Shown in pieces: positions 26,672-35,367 of a stretch of 54,113 nt of DNA. A program made the position numbers and the translations under genes. Numbering within the stretch: position 1 is the stretch's first letter; each line of letters begins with the position of its first letter. This DNA comes from CAZPWQ01 sp964590495. Lineage in GTDB: Bacteria; Bacteroidota; Rhodothermia; Balneolales; Balneolaceae. Where the stretch lies: positions 1 to 54,113 of the forward strand of contig CAZPWQ010000013.1 of NCBI GenBank assembly GCA_964590495.1, written 5' to 3'. The notes under the pieces are model-generated. The model saw nothing but the letters and a program-made list of their open reading frames with translations, had not been told where the DNA came from and did no database searches.

Positions 26672-28288
26672 ATGAAAGAAAAACCTACATCGCAAAATCT
26701 AAATCCGGATCTTCTGGAATTTTTAAATAATCCGGATTCATATCCCCATGCACCGGAACGGGTAACTCATATCCAAACTCACATTTCACATGTATTTATT
26801 GCTGGTTCATTCGTCTACAAAATTAAAAAACCGGTGGATTTTGATTTTCTGGATTACAGCACACTTGAAAAAAGAAAACATTTCTGCCGGCGCGAAATAG
26901 AACTGAACCGGAGGCTCTGTGAAGATGTTTATCTGGAGGTAATTCCTGTTTCCCGCAGCGAAGAAGGATTCATTTTTGGAGAAAAAGAAGGGTATCAGGC
27001 AATTGAATATGCCGTGAAAATGAAGAGATTATCCGAAGAACATTTTCTTAATATGTATATCCGCGATGATACTTTGAACAGGCAGCACCTCGATCGCGTG
27101 GCGGACAAACTGACGGATTTTTACCGGCAACAAAAACCGGACGAGAAAATCCTGGAGTTCGGTCAGATAAAGAACATCAAATTCAATACCGACGAAAATT
27201 TCCGCCAGACCGAACAGTTTATCGGTAAGACGATTGAAAAACCGGACTACGATGCGATAAAGGAGTTTACAAATCTGTACTACAAGCAGCATCAGGATCT
27301 TTTTCAGCAGCGAATTGATGAGCGGCGTATTGTAGACGGTCACGGCGACCTGCATCTGGAGCATATACATATTACGCCTGACAAGGTTCGTATCTACGAC
27401 TGTATAGAATTCAACGAACGTTTCCGGTATGGTGATCTGGCAAGTGATCTTGCCTTTCTGGCAATGGATCTGGATTTCAACGGGCGCAGTAAAGAAGAGA
27501 GGTACTTTACAGAACAGATGGCGGAAAAGCTTAATGATCCCGATCTGCTTCGGATAATTGATTTTTATAAGTGTTACCGGGCATATGTGAAAGGCAAAGT
27601 TAAAAGCCTGCAGAGCGGAGAAGAGGAGGTTGCAGAGGAAAATCGCAGCAAGGCGTCAGAGACAGCCATAGAATATTTTAAACTTTCACTTCGGTATGCG
27701 CTATTGGGATCAAAACCTTTTGTGTTGATATGCATGGGGCAGGTAGGAACGGGAAAAAGCACGCTCGCAAATCACCTGGCGGAAAAGCTTGGCGCCGCAA
27801 GTTTTTCATCCGACCGTTTCCGAAAAACCATGGCTGGTCTGCCACTCTATAAACGCACTCCACCGGCAAAACGAAAAGAGATTTATTCTGCGGAGATATC
27901 CGATAAGATATATGAAAAGTTATCTGAAAAGGCAGAAGATCAAATCAAAAAAGGCGGGTGCGCCATTTTGGATGCGACTTACAGCAGTCGAAGTCGAAGA
28001 GAAAATCTGATAAAAATAATGGAGACCCAAAAGGCAAGCTACTTTTTTATAGAGGCGACTGCTTCCGATAGCTTAATCAGGAAAAGATTAAAAAGCCGAA
28101 ATAAAGAAAACAATGTTACCTCCGATGCCCGGGTAGAGGATTTTGAAAAACTCAGCCGGGGTTATAATCCGCCACGGGAGATTAAACCGCAATATTTGAT
28201 AAGTGTAGATACAAACCAGCCCGTGTCTGAGACCATTGAGGAACTTTATACAATGCTGGTTAAGAAAAATGTAATGAAAAAAGTCTAA
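26672..28288 (+). CDS. Two-domain APH-like kinase / AAA_33 P-loop kinase
   Basis: This is a 538-residue cytoplasmic protein. The N-terminal half is aminoglycoside-phosphotransferase-like, with H224-G-D226 in GHGDLHLEHIHI as the catalytic loop and IEFNERFRYGDLASDLAF as the metal-binding region. The catalytic-loop Asn of true APHs is His here. The C-terminal half is a P-loop kinase of the AAA_33 (zeta/polynucleotide kinase-like) type with Walker A GQVGTGKS (356-363). This fusion is a known bacterial architecture with no settled substrate. An in-frame TTG at 26618 exists, but the ATG at 26672 is where the family alignment begins. Confidence 0.82.
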   Translation: MKEKPTSQNLNPDLLEFLNNPDSYPHAPERVTHIQTHISHVFIAGSFVYKIKKPVDFDFLDYSTLEKRKHFCRREIELNRRLCEDVYLEVIPVSRSEEGFIFGEKEGYQAIEYAVKMKRLSEEHFLNMYIRDDTLNRQHLDRVADKLTDFYRQQKPDEKILEFGQIKNIKFNTDENFRQTEQFIGKTIEKPDYDAIKEFTNLYYKQHQDLFQQRIDERRIVDGHGDLHLEHIHITPDKVRIYDCIEFNERFRYGDLASDLAFLAMDLDFNGRSKEERYFTEQMAEKLNDPDLLRIIDFYKCYRAYVKGKVKSLQSGEEEVAEENRSKASETAIEYFKLSLRYALLGSKPFVLICMGQVGTGKSTLANHLAEKLGAASFSSDRFRKTMAGLPLYKRTPPAKRKEIYSAEISDKIYEKLSEKAEDQIKKGGCAILDATYSSRSRRENLIKIMETQKASYFFIEATASDSLIRKRLKSRNKENNVTSDARVEDFEKLSRGYNPPREIKPQYLISVDTNQPVSETIEELYTMLVKKNVMKKV

Positions 28289-28520
28289 TAAGTGGTTGTA
28301 TTGATTTTTGAAAACAACACAAAATGGGAATGTTTTTTATATAATTGTCTTTCCAGCGCTATAATTTTCTATAAGTTTACTGAGTTTTTTTTGATCTTAA
28401 AAAGATGTGCCAACTGCATAAATTCAATAGCTGCTATAATTTATATATATTTGTTTCGTAAGTATAATAGCTCGTCCATATATTAAACGACCATTTATAG
28501 TTAAGTACCTTTTATTTACC

Positions 28521-29306
28521 ATGGAAGATATCACACAACCAGTGCCAAAATATTATCAAATATATGAGAAACTATTAGAACAGATCAGGAGTGGGACGTT
28601 TAAAGAATTTGACCGCTTTTACAGTGATACAGAACTTGTTGAGAAGTTTGATGTAAGTCGCGGTACGATACGGGAAGCCGTTAAGCTTTTAATTCAGCAA
28701 GGGTACCTGATACGGGAACAGGGTAAAGGTACCTTTGTAACAAAACCTACAATTGAACAGGATTCTGATAAACTTATGGGCTTTACCGAGCTCATGAAGA
28801 AACACGAGATGCAACCTTCTGCAAGATTAATAGAAAAAAATATTGTTGATCCTCCTGTAAGTTTAAAAAATCTGATGGAGTTGAATAATGAAGATAAACT
28901 CGTAAGAATTGTAAGGGTTCGTTTTGGAAATGAGCAACCTTTAATTATAGAGCGATCTTATTTTGTATACGATTTCTTTAAACCTATTTATGACATGGAT
29001 CTGCAATCCAATTCTATTTTTGAATTATTGTACAAGCACACTGATACCCGGCTTGGTGAAGCGAGGCAGCAAATAACAGCCATAAGTGCAGGAGAATCAG
29101 AAGTGGAGTTACTAAATGTAGAATCTGGAGATCCTCTTTTACTTATGAAACGGCTGATCAGAACAAAAAAAGGAGATTACTTCCAATATTCTGAAGATGT
29201 TTACAGAAGTGATCGTATTAATTTTGCTACAACAACAAAACCATACGAAAAAGATCATGATCATCACGGACTGCCATTAGAGCTTAATGGCCACAGCTGG
29301 GGATAG
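28521..29306 (+). CDS. GntR/HutC family regulator with UTRA domain
   Basis: This 261-residue repressor-type regulator has a winged HTH at residues about 10-78 (SDTELVEKFDVSRGTIREAVKLL, then GKGTFV as the wing) and a UTRA effector domain at about 95-240. It sits directly before the glpK operon in the same direction. UTRA regulators usually sense a phosphorylated sugar or polyol, so glycerol-3-phosphate or a glycerophosphodiester is a reasonable effector here. The palindromes at 29474-29493 and 35300-35319 are of the type this family binds. No copy of that palindrome was found before its own gene. Confidence 0.9.
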   Translation: MEDITQPVPKYYQIYEKLLEQIRSGTFKEFDRFYSDTELVEKFDVSRGTIREAVKLLIQQGYLIREQGKGTFVTKPTIEQDSDKLMGFTELMKKHEMQPSARLIEKNIVDPPVSLKNLMELNNEDKLVRIVRVRFGNEQPLIIERSYFVYDFFKPIYDMDLQSNSIFELLYKHTDTRLGEARQQITAISAGESEVELLNVESGDPLLLMKRLIRTKKGDYFQYSEDVYRSDRINFATTTKPYEKDHDHHGLPLELNGHSWG

Positions 29307-29473
29307 ATAGTATCCTGAAAAAATGTGAGACAATAAGATGTTCTGAAAATCCCAGCTTTTATTCCGATTCCCACTTATTAAACCTAGATTTTCAATAGGG
29401 TGCGAACAATTAGCTGCAAGTGATAATAATTGTGCAAAATTTGACTTGACTTGCTTATACTCTTTTCCTACTC

Positions 29474-29493
29474 TTGTATAGACAACTATACAA
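29474..29493 (+). promoter_or_regulatory. GntR/UTRA operator before glpK
   Basis: This is a perfect palindrome, TTGTATAG-ACAA-CTATACAA, whose last base is 20 bases before the glpK ATG (29513). A possible -7 box, TACTCTTG (29469-29476), overlaps its left arm, so a bound repressor would block the promoter. The sequence is close to sites reported for HutC-subfamily regulators (GTNTANACNAC style). Confidence 0.75.
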
Positions 29494-29512
29494 ATTAAAG
29501 AAAAGAAGCAAG

Positions 29513-31006
29513 ATGGCTAAAAAATATATTTTGGCGTTGGATCAGGGTACGACAAGTTCACGTGCTATTGTATTTGACAAAAAAGGTAATATAAAAACCA
29601 CCGCTCAAAAAGAGTTCGAACAGATTTATCCCCAAGCCGGATGGGTTGAGCATGATGCAAATAAAATTTGGTCAACTCAGTCAGGCGTTGCTACGGAAGC
29701 CATTTCCGAAGCTGGTTTAAATTGGGAAAGTATTGCAGCTATCGGCATCACCAATCAAAGAGAAACCACACTTCTTTGGGACAGGAATACAGGCAAACCA
29801 ATATATAACGCTATTGTGTGGCAGGACAGAAGAACATCTGATTTCTGTGATGAATTAAAAGCGAAAGAAGGATTGATTAAAAAAATTCGTGATAAAACTG
29901 GTTTAATAATCGATTCATACTTTTCGGCCACAAAAGTCAGATGGATTCTCGATAATGTAGAAGGAGCGCGTGAAAAAGCAAGCCGGGGAGAACTGGCTTT
30001 TGGTACTATGGATTCCTGGCTTATCTGGAATTTTACAGATGGAGAAATACACGTTACGGATGCTACTAATGCATCCCGTACTATGCTCTATAATATTATG
30101 GAGGGTAAGTGGGATCAGGAATTATTACAATTGTTAGATATTCCTTCAAGTATTCTTCCTGAAGTAAAATCATCCAGTGAAGTTTATGGTGAGACGAAGA
30201 ATTATTCTGTTGATATTCCTATTTCCGGCATAGCAGGAGATCAACAAGCAGCTCTTTTCGGTCAACGGTGTATTGAGTCGGGGATGGTCAAAAATACCTA
30301 TGGAACCGGCTGTTTTATGGTGATGAATACCGGTGAAAAACCCATAAAATCCGAAAATAATTTGTTAACAACAATTGCGTGGGAGATAGATGGGCATGTA
30401 GAATATGCCCTGGAGGGGAGTATTTTTATTGCCGGTGCAGTAGTTCAATGGCTACGGGATGAGATTGGTTTAATAAGAGAATCTTCGGATGTCGAAGCTC
30501 TTGCTGCATCAGTGGAGGATAATGATGGAGTTTATCTGGTACCTGCCTTTGCGGGACTTGGTGCTCCACATTGGGAACAGCATGCCCGTGGTACGATCGT
30601 AGGACTAACGCGGGGATCAAATGCCGGACATATTGCACGAGCCGCTTTAGAAGGGATCGCCTACCAGACATTAGATGTGATAGAAGCAATGCAGGCAGAT
30701 TCGGGAATAGAGATAAAAGAGCTGCGTGTAGATGGTGGGGCAACAGCAAATGATCTGCTTATGCAGTTTCAGTCAAATATGCTGCAGGTACCGGTGATTC
30801 GCCCTAAAACCCTTGAAACTACGGCTTTAGGAGCTGCTTATCTGGCGGGATTGGCCGTTGGCTATTGGAAAAATCAGGATGATATTAATAGTCAATGGCA
30901 AGAGGAAAAGGTATTTACTCCACAAATACCGGCAGAAGAAGCACAACAGTTAAAGATTGGCTGGAATCGTGCTTTAAAAGCGGCAATCAGCTGGTCCTGT
31001 AAATAA
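29513..31006 (+). CDS. glpK: Glycerol kinase
   Basis: This 497-residue FGGY kinase phosphorylates glycerol to glycerol-3-phosphate. It opens MAKKYILALDQGTTSSRA with the ATP-loop DQGTTSS. It carries ITNQRETT, FGTMDSWLIWNFT, the GIAGDQQAALFGQ phosphate loop and VDGGATANDLLMQFQ near the C terminus. An upstream in-frame TTG (29474) would place the start inside the operator palindrome; the ATG at 29513 gives the family's normal N terminus. glpD follows after 26 bases, so the two are co-transcribed. Confidence 0.96.
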   Translation: MAKKYILALDQGTTSSRAIVFDKKGNIKTTAQKEFEQIYPQAGWVEHDANKIWSTQSGVATEAISEAGLNWESIAAIGITNQRETTLLWDRNTGKPIYNAIVWQDRRTSDFCDELKAKEGLIKKIRDKTGLIIDSYFSATKVRWILDNVEGAREKASRGELAFGTMDSWLIWNFTDGEIHVTDATNASRTMLYNIMEGKWDQELLQLLDIPSSILPEVKSSSEVYGETKNYSVDIPISGIAGDQQAALFGQRCIESGMVKNTYGTGCFMVMNTGEKPIKSENNLLTTIAWEIDGHVEYALEGSIFIAGAVVQWLRDEIGLIRESSDVEALAASVEDNDGVYLVPAFAGLGAPHWEQHARGTIVGLTRGSNAGHIARAALEGIAYQTLDVIEAMQADSGIEIKELRVDGGATANDLLMQFQSNMLQVPVIRPKTLETTALGAAYLAGLAVGYWKNQDDINSQWQEEKVFTPQIPAEEAQQLKIGWNRALKAAISWSCK

Positions 31007-31032
31007 ATATTACAAAATTTATAACATAATAA

Positions 31033-32613
31033 ATGAAACGTTCAGAAATGATCCGGTCGGTCAAAAACATGTCCGGAGAGTGGGATATAGTCATTATTGG
31101 CGGAGGCGCGACAGGCTTAGGCACAGCAGTAGATGCCGCTTCGCGCGGATTCAAAACATTGCTTCTGGAAATGAATGACTTTGCCAAGGGCACATCCAGC
31201 CGATCGACAAAGTTGATACACGGGGGGGTGCGATATTTGGAACAAGGTAATTTGTCTCTTGTATTGGAGGCATTAAAAGAACGTGGAACATTAATGCAAA
31301 ATGCACCCCACTTGGTCTACAGTAAGCCTTTTTTGGTGCCATACTATAAATGGTGGCAAGGTCTGTATTACTGGATTGGCTTAAAACTATATGATATTCT
31401 GGCTGGCAGATTCGGTCTGGGAAAAGCCACTTTTTTTTCTGTTGATAAAATATTGGAGGAAATTCCTACTATCTCTTCTGAAAAATTAAAAGGAGGGATA
31501 CTTTATTATGACGGTCAATTTGATGATTCACGATTGGCAATAAACCTGGCGAAGACCTGCGCTGAAAAAGGCGGTACATTAGTGAATTATATGAAGGTGA
31601 CGGACTTGCTTAAAACTGGTGAAACAGTTACCGGAGTAAAGGCTGTTGATGTACTAAACGGCAAAAAATTTGAAATTAAAGCCAAAGCTGTTATTAACGC
31701 CACAGGTGTATTTACGGATAATATCCTGAAAATGGACGATCTGGATTCACAATCCATTATTACTCCGAGCCAAGGAATACATATAGTAGTCGACAAGCGT
31801 TTTTTGCCTGGAAATACCGCTGTAATGATTCCGAAAACAAAAGATGGGAGGGTTCTATTTGCCCTTCCCTGGCATAATAAAGTAATGATTGGTACAACCG
31901 ATACGCCGATCAATAATATTACTTCGGAGCCCGAAGCTATGGAGAAGGAGATAGTTTATATACTAAAACATATATCCAGTTATCTTAAAACAGATCTACG
32001 GAAATCGGATATAAAGAGTGTTTTTGCAGGTTTGCGTCCTTTGGTTACCAACGGAAATTCCGAGAATACGGCAGCAATTTCGCGGGATCACTACATAATC
32101 GTCTCCTCTTCTGGTTTAATTACCATAACAGGAGGTAAATGGACAACCTATCGCAGGATGGCCGAGGAAGTAGTGGATAAAGCTGTGAGTTTAAATAACT
32201 TAAAGGAGAATAGATGTGTGACTGAAGAGCTGCAGATTCATGGGTGGACTAAAGAGATAGACAGCAGTGATCCGCTGTACTATTACGGCTCTGACAAAGC
32301 AAGAATAAGAAAAATTGTAAAAGAACGTCCGGAACTGGGGGATAAACTCCATAAAGAATTACCATTTATTAAAGCAGAGGTAGTTTGGGCAACGAGAAAT
32401 GAAATGGCGATGACTGTTGAAGATTTTTGCTCCCGGCGTACCCGGGCATTGTTTTTGGATGCGGAGGCCAGTAAAGAAATGGCCCCCGAAGTCGCCCGTT
32501 TGATGGCGGAAGAAGCAGGTCATGATGATAGTTGGATTAATAACCAGATTGATATGTACAAAAATTTAGCCAACTCCTATCAGCCCTCAGAAAAAAAAGT
32601 CAATTATAATTAA
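31033..32613 (+). CDS. glpD: FAD-dependent glycerol-3-phosphate dehydrogenase
   Basis: This 526-residue flavoprotein oxidises glycerol-3-phosphate to dihydroxyacetone phosphate at the inner membrane and reduces quinone. The FAD dinucleotide loop is GGGATGLGTAVDAASRG (about 23-39). It is followed by the conserved GTSSRSTKLIHGGVRYLE substrate region, and the C-terminal GlpD domain contains VEDFCSRRTRALFLD. The GDPD lipoprotein gene begins ten bases after its stop. Met6 and Met13 are alternative starts. Substrate would come from GlpK or from the diesterases downstream. Confidence 0.95.
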   Translation: MKRSEMIRSVKNMSGEWDIVIIGGGATGLGTAVDAASRGFKTLLLEMNDFAKGTSSRSTKLIHGGVRYLEQGNLSLVLEALKERGTLMQNAPHLVYSKPFLVPYYKWWQGLYYWIGLKLYDILAGRFGLGKATFFSVDKILEEIPTISSEKLKGGILYYDGQFDDSRLAINLAKTCAEKGGTLVNYMKVTDLLKTGETVTGVKAVDVLNGKKFEIKAKAVINATGVFTDNILKMDDLDSQSIITPSQGIHIVVDKRFLPGNTAVMIPKTKDGRVLFALPWHNKVMIGTTDTPINNITSEPEAMEKEIVYILKHISSYLKTDLRKSDIKSVFAGLRPLVTNGNSENTAAISRDHYIIVSSSGLITITGGKWTTYRRMAEEVVDKAVSLNNLKENRCVTEELQIHGWTKEIDSSDPLYYYGSDKARIRKIVKERPELGDKLHKELPFIKAEVVWATRNEMAMTVEDFCSRRTRALFLDAEASKEMAPEVARLMAEEAGHDDSWINNQIDMYKNLANSYQPSEKKVNYN

Positions 32614-32623
32614 TTATACTCTT

Positions 32624-33538
32624 ATGAATTTTTTAAAATATTTTTTCCTGCCCCTGTTTATCCTTTTTATTTATGGATGTAATCTATCGAATCAAACAAA
32701 AGATCTTGAATTAATTGGTCATCGAGGGGCAACAGGTTTATTACCGGAAAATACTATTCCTGCTTTTAAAAAAGCATTAGAATACAATATAGACAGTATT
32801 GAATTTGATGTTGTTATTTCAGGAGATAATCAGGTGGTTGTATCGCATGAACCATGGTTTCGACATGATATCTGTTTAACGCCCGAAGGTGATCCTATCA
32901 AGGAAGAGTCGCAGAAGGACTATCTTATCTATGAAATGTCATATGATGAAATTTCACAGTATGATTGTGGTTCTAGGCAAAGACCGGGTTACCCAGAGCA
33001 AGAAACACAGCCCCTTTCCAAGCCACTGATGAAAGATGCTATAAGCGAAGTTGAATCTTATAGAAAAGAAAAAGGCTATTCTTCGGTTAAATACAATGTA
33101 GAGGTTAAAAGCAAACCTGCCTGGGATAATGAATTACAACCTGGGCCCGAAAAAGTTGCTCAGTTGGTTTATGACGAACTGCAGAGATTAGATATACTTG
33201 ATCGAATCAGGATTTTTGCATTTGATCACCGGATTTTGAACACAATTCATGAAATAGATTCAACGGTTGAACAGGTTTATCTAATTCCTAAAAGAAGGAC
33301 TAATTTTACAGAAAATTTGTCAAAATTAAATTTTCAGCCTGACGTCTATGCACCGAATTTTTCGCTGGTCGATTCCAGTTTGGTAGCGAAGGTTCACTCA
33401 AACGGAATGCGTATAATACCTTGGACAGTAAATGAATTTGAAGATATGCTCAGACTCATAAGTCTAGGAGTCGATGGTATTATATCGGATTATCCAAATT
33501 TATTCAGTGAGCTTAGAGCCCATAACATCAACAACTGA
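32624..33538 (+). CDS. Lipoprotein glycerophosphodiester phosphodiesterase (copy 1)
   Basis: This 304-residue GDPD-family enzyme has a signal peptide and lipobox (FIYGC), so it is anchored outside the inner membrane. GDPD hallmarks are HRGATGLLPENT, the EFDVVIS metal site and SHEPWFRHD, ending with IPWTVNE and GVDGIISDYP. It hydrolyses glycerophosphodiesters to glycerol-3-phosphate plus an alcohol, feeding GlpD. It sits between glpD and the PafA-like phosphatase with short gaps. A clear paralogue lies at 41518-42420, identical in long stretches such as SHEPWFRHDICLTPEGD. Confidence 0.92.
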   Translation: MNFLKYFFLPLFILFIYGCNLSNQTKDLELIGHRGATGLLPENTIPAFKKALEYNIDSIEFDVVISGDNQVVVSHEPWFRHDICLTPEGDPIKEESQKDYLIYEMSYDEISQYDCGSRQRPGYPEQETQPLSKPLMKDAISEVESYRKEKGYSSVKYNVEVKSKPAWDNELQPGPEKVAQLVYDELQRLDILDRIRIFAFDHRILNTIHEIDSTVEQVYLIPKRRTNFTENLSKLNFQPDVYAPNFSLVDSSLVAKVHSNGMRIIPWTVNEFEDMLRLISLGVDGIISDYPNLFSELRAHNINN

Positions 33539-33559
33539 TAATAATTTAAGTGAGTCAAA

Positions 33560-35209
33560 ATGAAGACTTTTTATATCTTGCTCGTATTAGCTTTACATTT
33601 GTTTAATGGGTGTTCAGATCATAATCGAACTTCAGATAAAAAACCTCATTATGAAACTCCTAAATTAGTTGTCGGCATTATAGTTGATCAAATGCGCTAT
33701 GATTATCTCTATCGCTATTGGGACAACTACAGAGAAGATGGGTTTAAGCGTCTATTAACTGAGGGATTTGTATTTGACAACACCCATTTTGATTATATGC
33801 CAACATTTACCGGCCCAGGTCATGCTTCCGTTTACAGTGGCACTACACCGAATAATCACGGCATTATCGGTAATGACTGGTATGTGCGTGAAATGGGAGG
33901 TTACACTTATGTAACAGATGATCCTGGGGTAGAAAGCGTAGGCACTGAAACAGATGCCGGAAAAATGTCTCCCCGCTGGCTGCTTACTTCCACGATAGGT
34001 GATGAGCTGCGATTACATACCAATTTCCGTTCAAAAACTATTGGTGTATCTATAAAAGATCGTGGTGCCATTCTGCCTGCTGGTCATACGGGTGATGCTT
34101 ATTGGTTTGACAGCAATACCGGTGATTTTATCACCAGTACCTGGTATTATGATGAATTGCCGCAATGGGTACAGAAATTCAATGAACAGAAAAAAGTTGA
34201 TCATTATTTGGGTAAGATGTGGAAAACTTTACTGCACATAGAAGAATATGATGAAAGCATAGAAGACGATAATTCATTTGAAGGTGTATTTGAAGGGCAG
34301 GAACAATCTGTATTTCCGTATAATCTTTCCAAATTGGCTAGAGAGAACGGTCCGGGACTTATAGCCACAACTCCATACGGGAATAATCTTATTGCTGATT
34401 TTGCCTATGAAGCTATAGAAGGAGAATCGCTTGGCGAGGATAAATTTACGGACTTATTAAGCATTTCGTTTTCAGCCACCGATTATATTGGACACCAATT
34501 CGGACCGGCTTCTATCGAAATACAGGATACGTATTTACGATTTGATCGCCAGATTGCTGAACTACTTTCTTATATAGATGAAAAGTTCGGTACAGAAAAT
34601 GTACTGGTGTTTTTGACCTCAGATCATGGTGCGGCTCATGTCCCGGCCTATCTTCAGAATCAGGATATTCCTGCGGGAACTTTCAATCAGGCAGATGTGG
34701 AGGAAGCATTGAGTGAATATCTGGTAGAAGAATTTGGAGAAGATCTGATACTTTCATTCAGTAACTTTCAAGTTTTTCTTGACAGGATACGAATTCAGGA
34801 GAAAAATCTCGACCTTGGAAAAGTCCAGAAATCAATAGTCCGGTTCATGATATCAATTGAAGGGATTGCCGGTGCAATACCCGGAGAGGCAATTAGTTTT
34901 GGAGAGTTTAATGATGGTATACGGCAGAAAATTGGCAAGGGTTATAATCAGAAAAGATCTGGAGATGTCGTTATTTGGCTGGAAAGCCAGATAATACCGG
35001 AAAGAGAAACTGGTACTACACACGGTTCACCATATACGTATGATACCCGCGCTCCCATGATTTGGTACGGCTGGAATATCCCTGAGGGACGAAGTACCCG
35101 GCCGGTATATATTTCAGATATAGCTTCAACTCTGGGAATTATAATGAAGACCCCATTTCCAAATGGCAATACGGGAAAGCCGATGAATGAATATTTGCAA
35201 AAAGAATAG
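33560..35209 (+). CDS. PafA-like alkaline phosphatase (lipoprotein)
   Basis: This 549-residue metallophosphatase of the alkaline phosphatase superfamily has a hydrophobic leader ending at a probable lipobox (HLFNGC). The PafA signature is present: metal site VDQMRYDY (about 42-49), nucleophile segment PTFTGPGHAS (81-90), and K166/R168 in SIKDRGAILPAGH, which correspond to the Lys/Arg pair that binds phosphate in Elizabethkingia PafA. Later metal sites include SATDYIGHQFGP and TSDHGAAHVP. PafA enzymes are not repressed by phosphate and cleave many monoesters. In this operon it would strip phosphate from products of the diesterases. Confidence 0.88.
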   Translation: MKTFYILLVLALHLFNGCSDHNRTSDKKPHYETPKLVVGIIVDQMRYDYLYRYWDNYREDGFKRLLTEGFVFDNTHFDYMPTFTGPGHASVYSGTTPNNHGIIGNDWYVREMGGYTYVTDDPGVESVGTETDAGKMSPRWLLTSTIGDELRLHTNFRSKTIGVSIKDRGAILPAGHTGDAYWFDSNTGDFITSTWYYDELPQWVQKFNEQKKVDHYLGKMWKTLLHIEEYDESIEDDNSFEGVFEGQEQSVFPYNLSKLARENGPGLIATTPYGNNLIADFAYEAIEGESLGEDKFTDLLSISFSATDYIGHQFGPASIEIQDTYLRFDRQIAELLSYIDEKFGTENVLVFLTSDHGAAHVPAYLQNQDIPAGTFNQADVEEALSEYLVEEFGEDLILSFSNFQVFLDRIRIQEKNLDLGKVQKSIVRFMISIEGIAGAIPGEAISFGEFNDGIRQKIGKGYNQKRSGDVVIWLESQIIPERETGTTHGSPYTYDTRAPMIWYGWNIPEGRSTRPVYISDIASTLGIIMKTPFPNGNTGKPMNEYLQKE

Positions 35210-35299
35210 GGTCCATAATAGGGTAATTTCTATTTAGTGTGCCTCTTGCAATATTTTATACTTGCAGAGTCCTTTTATTTTTATTAATGTCCCTTATGC

Positions 35300-35347
35300 T
35301 TGTATAGACGACTAAACATGTAGTGTAGTAGGTAGGATATAACTTTG
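35300..35347 (+). promoter_or_regulatory. Second GntR-type operator and promoter before susC
   Basis: At 35300-35319 is TTGTATAG-ACGA-CTAAACAT, matching the glpK operator in the whole left half and in most of the right half. Twenty bases later, TAACTTTG (35340-35347) fits the Bacteroidota -7 box TAnnTTTG exactly. No -33 TTTG is visible; the operator occupies that position, 20 bases before the susC ATG region begins. Regulation by the upstream GntR protein is an inference from site similarity. Confidence 0.6.
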
Positions 35348-35367
35348 AAAGTTTTAAATGAAAAATT

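Noticed and set aside
29474..29512. Upstream TTG extension of glpK
   Set aside because: The codons would be the operator palindrome itself, and GlpK proteins start at the MAKKYILALDQG segment.
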